Assembly (NCBI GenBank): GCA_966250015.1
Contig: CBINFS010000010.1
Location: 70,598-134,597, forward strand
Source: CBINFS01 sp966250015
GTDB lineage: Bacteria > Bacteroidota > Rhodothermia > Rhodothermales > DASSAV01
Direction: 5' to 3'
Length of the DNA: 64,000 nt
The position numbers and the translations under genes are program-made. Every line of letters begins with the position of its first letter. Within the stretch, counting starts at the first letter, position 1. Below are positions 62,966-64,000 of the stretch, one piece after another. Under the pieces are notes generated by a model. That model did not search any database, was not told where the DNA came from, and saw only the letters and a list, made by a program, of their open reading frames with translations.

Positions 62966-63964
62966 ATGAACAGTTACGAACGATACGTCGCCACACTGCG
63001 TGGAAAACACACGGACTTCGTTCCCCGTGTGCCCATCCTGATGCAGTTCGCCGCCGAGTTCATCGGATCGAACTACGGGGCCTTCGCCTCCAATTATGAA
63101 GTGCTCGTCCAGGCCAACGAAGCCTGCGCCCTGGAGTTTGGGATCGACCAGCTGAGCTGCATATCCGACCCCTATCGTGAAACGCAGGGTTTCGGCGGTA
63201 TCATCGAGTATCGGACCGACGGCGTACCCCGGTGCAAGAGTCCGCTGGAAGAAGACAGGGACCTTTCCCGGCTCCAACGGCCTGATCCTTATTCGAGTGA
63301 ACGCATGGTGGACCGGATCCGAGCAGTTGAAGCCTACAGGAATCGGTTCAAGGGTGAATACTCGATCCTTGGTTGGATAGAAGGCCCCGCCGCCGAAGCC
63401 GCCGACCTTCGCGGAACGGTCAATTTCCTCTATGACCTGATGGACGACCCCGACTATGCAGCCGAGTTGATGGACGTCACCACCGAGACGGGCATCGCAT
63501 TCGCCCTCGCGCAGATCGAAGCGGGCGCCGACACGATCGGGATCGGCGACGCCATCGCCAGCCAGATCTCGCCAAAGCTGTACGAATCGCTCATCTTACC
63601 CCGCGAAAAGCGGCTCGTCGATGCGATTCGATCGCATGGTGCGTTCGTCAAGCTACACATCTGTGGAAACATCACCCACCTGCTCCCGGGCATCGCCACG
63701 CTCGAAGTCGACGTTCTCGACGTCGACCACATGGTCGACCTGCGGAAGGTCCGAGAGGCGGTTGGCAGCAACGTGACCATTACCGGCAACATCGATCCCG
63801 TCAATGGCGTCAGCCGTGGCACTCCCGCAAGCATCCGGGAGCAGGTCCTGAGCTGTTACCGTTCAGCCGGAGGGCGCTACATGGTCAATGCCGGCTGCGA
63901 GATCCCCGCCGGTACACCCGTCGAAAACCTCAAGGCACTGTGCGAGCCCATTCCGATCGGGTGA
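62966..63964 (+). CDS. UroD-fold methyltransferase (MtaA/CmuA-like)
   Basis: The 332-residue protein has the uroporphyrinogen-decarboxylase fold but the zinc motif of corrinoid methyltransferases MtaA/MtbA/CmuA: His231-x-Cys233 (LHICGN) and Cys311 (NAGCEIP). It is therefore a methyltransferase, not a haem-pathway enzyme. I use the ATG at 62966; a TTG two codons upstream is also possible. It follows the homocysteine methyltransferase-like gene by 12 bases, and its stop overlaps a possible next start codon. Confidence 0.92.
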   Translation: MNSYERYVATLRGKHTDFVPRVPILMQFAAEFIGSNYGAFASNYEVLVQANEACALEFGIDQLSCISDPYRETQGFGGIIEYRTDGVPRCKSPLEEDRDLSRLQRPDPYSSERMVDRIRAVEAYRNRFKGEYSILGWIEGPAAEAADLRGTVNFLYDLMDDPDYAAELMDVTTETGIAFALAQIEAGADTIGIGDAIASQISPKLYESLILPREKRLVDAIRSHGAFVKLHICGNITHLLPGIATLEVDVLDVDHMVDLRKVREAVGSNVTITGNIDPVNGVSRGTPASIREQVLSCYRSAGGRYMVNAGCEIPAGTPVENLKALCEPIPIG

Positions 63965-64000
63965 TGGACTTAAGGGAAAATACAATCCGTGGATGGAGGC
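63964..64000 (+). CDS. Partial reading frame at the window edge, possible second UroD-like gene
   Basis: An ATG overlaps the last base of the preceding stop codon, and the frame is open to the window end (MDLRENTIRGWR). The opening resembles the N-terminus of UroD-family proteins, which often begin with an RENxLRA-like helix. With 12 residues this is only suggestive, and the gene continues beyond the window. Confidence 0.4.
   Translation, partial: MDLRENTIRGWR

Noticed and set aside
62165..63277. Minus-strand open frame of about 370 codons across the two methyltransferase genes
   Set aside because: It spans two well-supported plus-strand genes with intact zinc motifs, so it is a shadow.

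Overview
The window reads as an ordinary, densely coded stretch of chromosome from a Gram-negative, outer-membrane bacterium. My best guess is the Bacteroidota/Rhodothermota (FCB) neighbourhood. This rests on a GlmU-like sugar nucleotidyltransferase of the type common in Bacteroidota, paired DUF4252 proteins behind an ECF sigma/anti-sigma pair, many lipobox lipoproteins, beta-barrel-like proteins, TPR- and PAS-rich kinases, and fairly high GC. The lineage is inference. No rRNA, tRNA, insertion sequence, prophage or CRISPR array is visible.

Layout. 0.1-7.2 kb (minus strand): a TPR protein, a TPM-domain protein and LemA; a large hybrid histidine kinase; two DUF4252 proteins behind an anti-sigma factor and an ECF sigma factor. 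7.6-11.6 kb: two exported peptidases (S41 and M1). 11.6-24.2 kb: a fused FAD/Fe-S dehydrogenase, three metallo-beta-lactamase-fold enzymes, a small transaldolase, the GlmU-like protein, a GAF-GAF-PP2C phosphatase, a phosphodiesterase and an outer-membrane protein. The gap at 19.4-20.0 kb holds a cluster of REP-like palindromes. 25.1-27.7 kb: two convergent phosphofructokinases whose active-site residues predict one ATP- and one PPi-dependent enzyme. 27.9-31.7 kb: a phosphatase, a metal ABC importer and a Rho_N protein.

31.8-41.9 kb is a one-direction block of eight genes whose products all look exported or membrane-bound: a Tat aldo/keto reductase, a DUF1080 lipoprotein, an unknown, a sulfatase, a BASS-type symporter, an AGE epimerase lipoprotein, an exported RraA-like protein and a PQQ dehydrogenase with an inserted cytochrome c. 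It looks like an extracytoplasmic carbohydrate-processing island. 42.3-51.1 kb is mixed: nitronate monooxygenase-like protein, EF-hand lipoprotein, FAD monooxygenase, glycogen phosphorylase, hydrolase, VKOR-like and SPW-like membrane proteins.

51.4-58.6 kb is a signalling region: porin-like protein, small phosphate-binding-like protein and membrane histidine kinase on the plus strand, facing an operon of a lone receiver, a receiver-nucleotide cyclase and a TPR histidine kinase. The cyclase carries guanylyl-cyclase-like base-recognition residues.

58.9-64.0 kb is the strongest candidate for an undescribed system: a tight operon with a corrinoid protein, a MetH-reactivation-like protein ending in a cysteine motif, a RACo-type corrinoid activator, a homocysteine-methyltransferase-fold protein and a UroD-fold (MtaA/CmuA-like) methyltransferase. 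A further gene starts at the window edge. Together they make a plausible complete corrinoid methyl-transfer pathway of unknown donor and acceptor.
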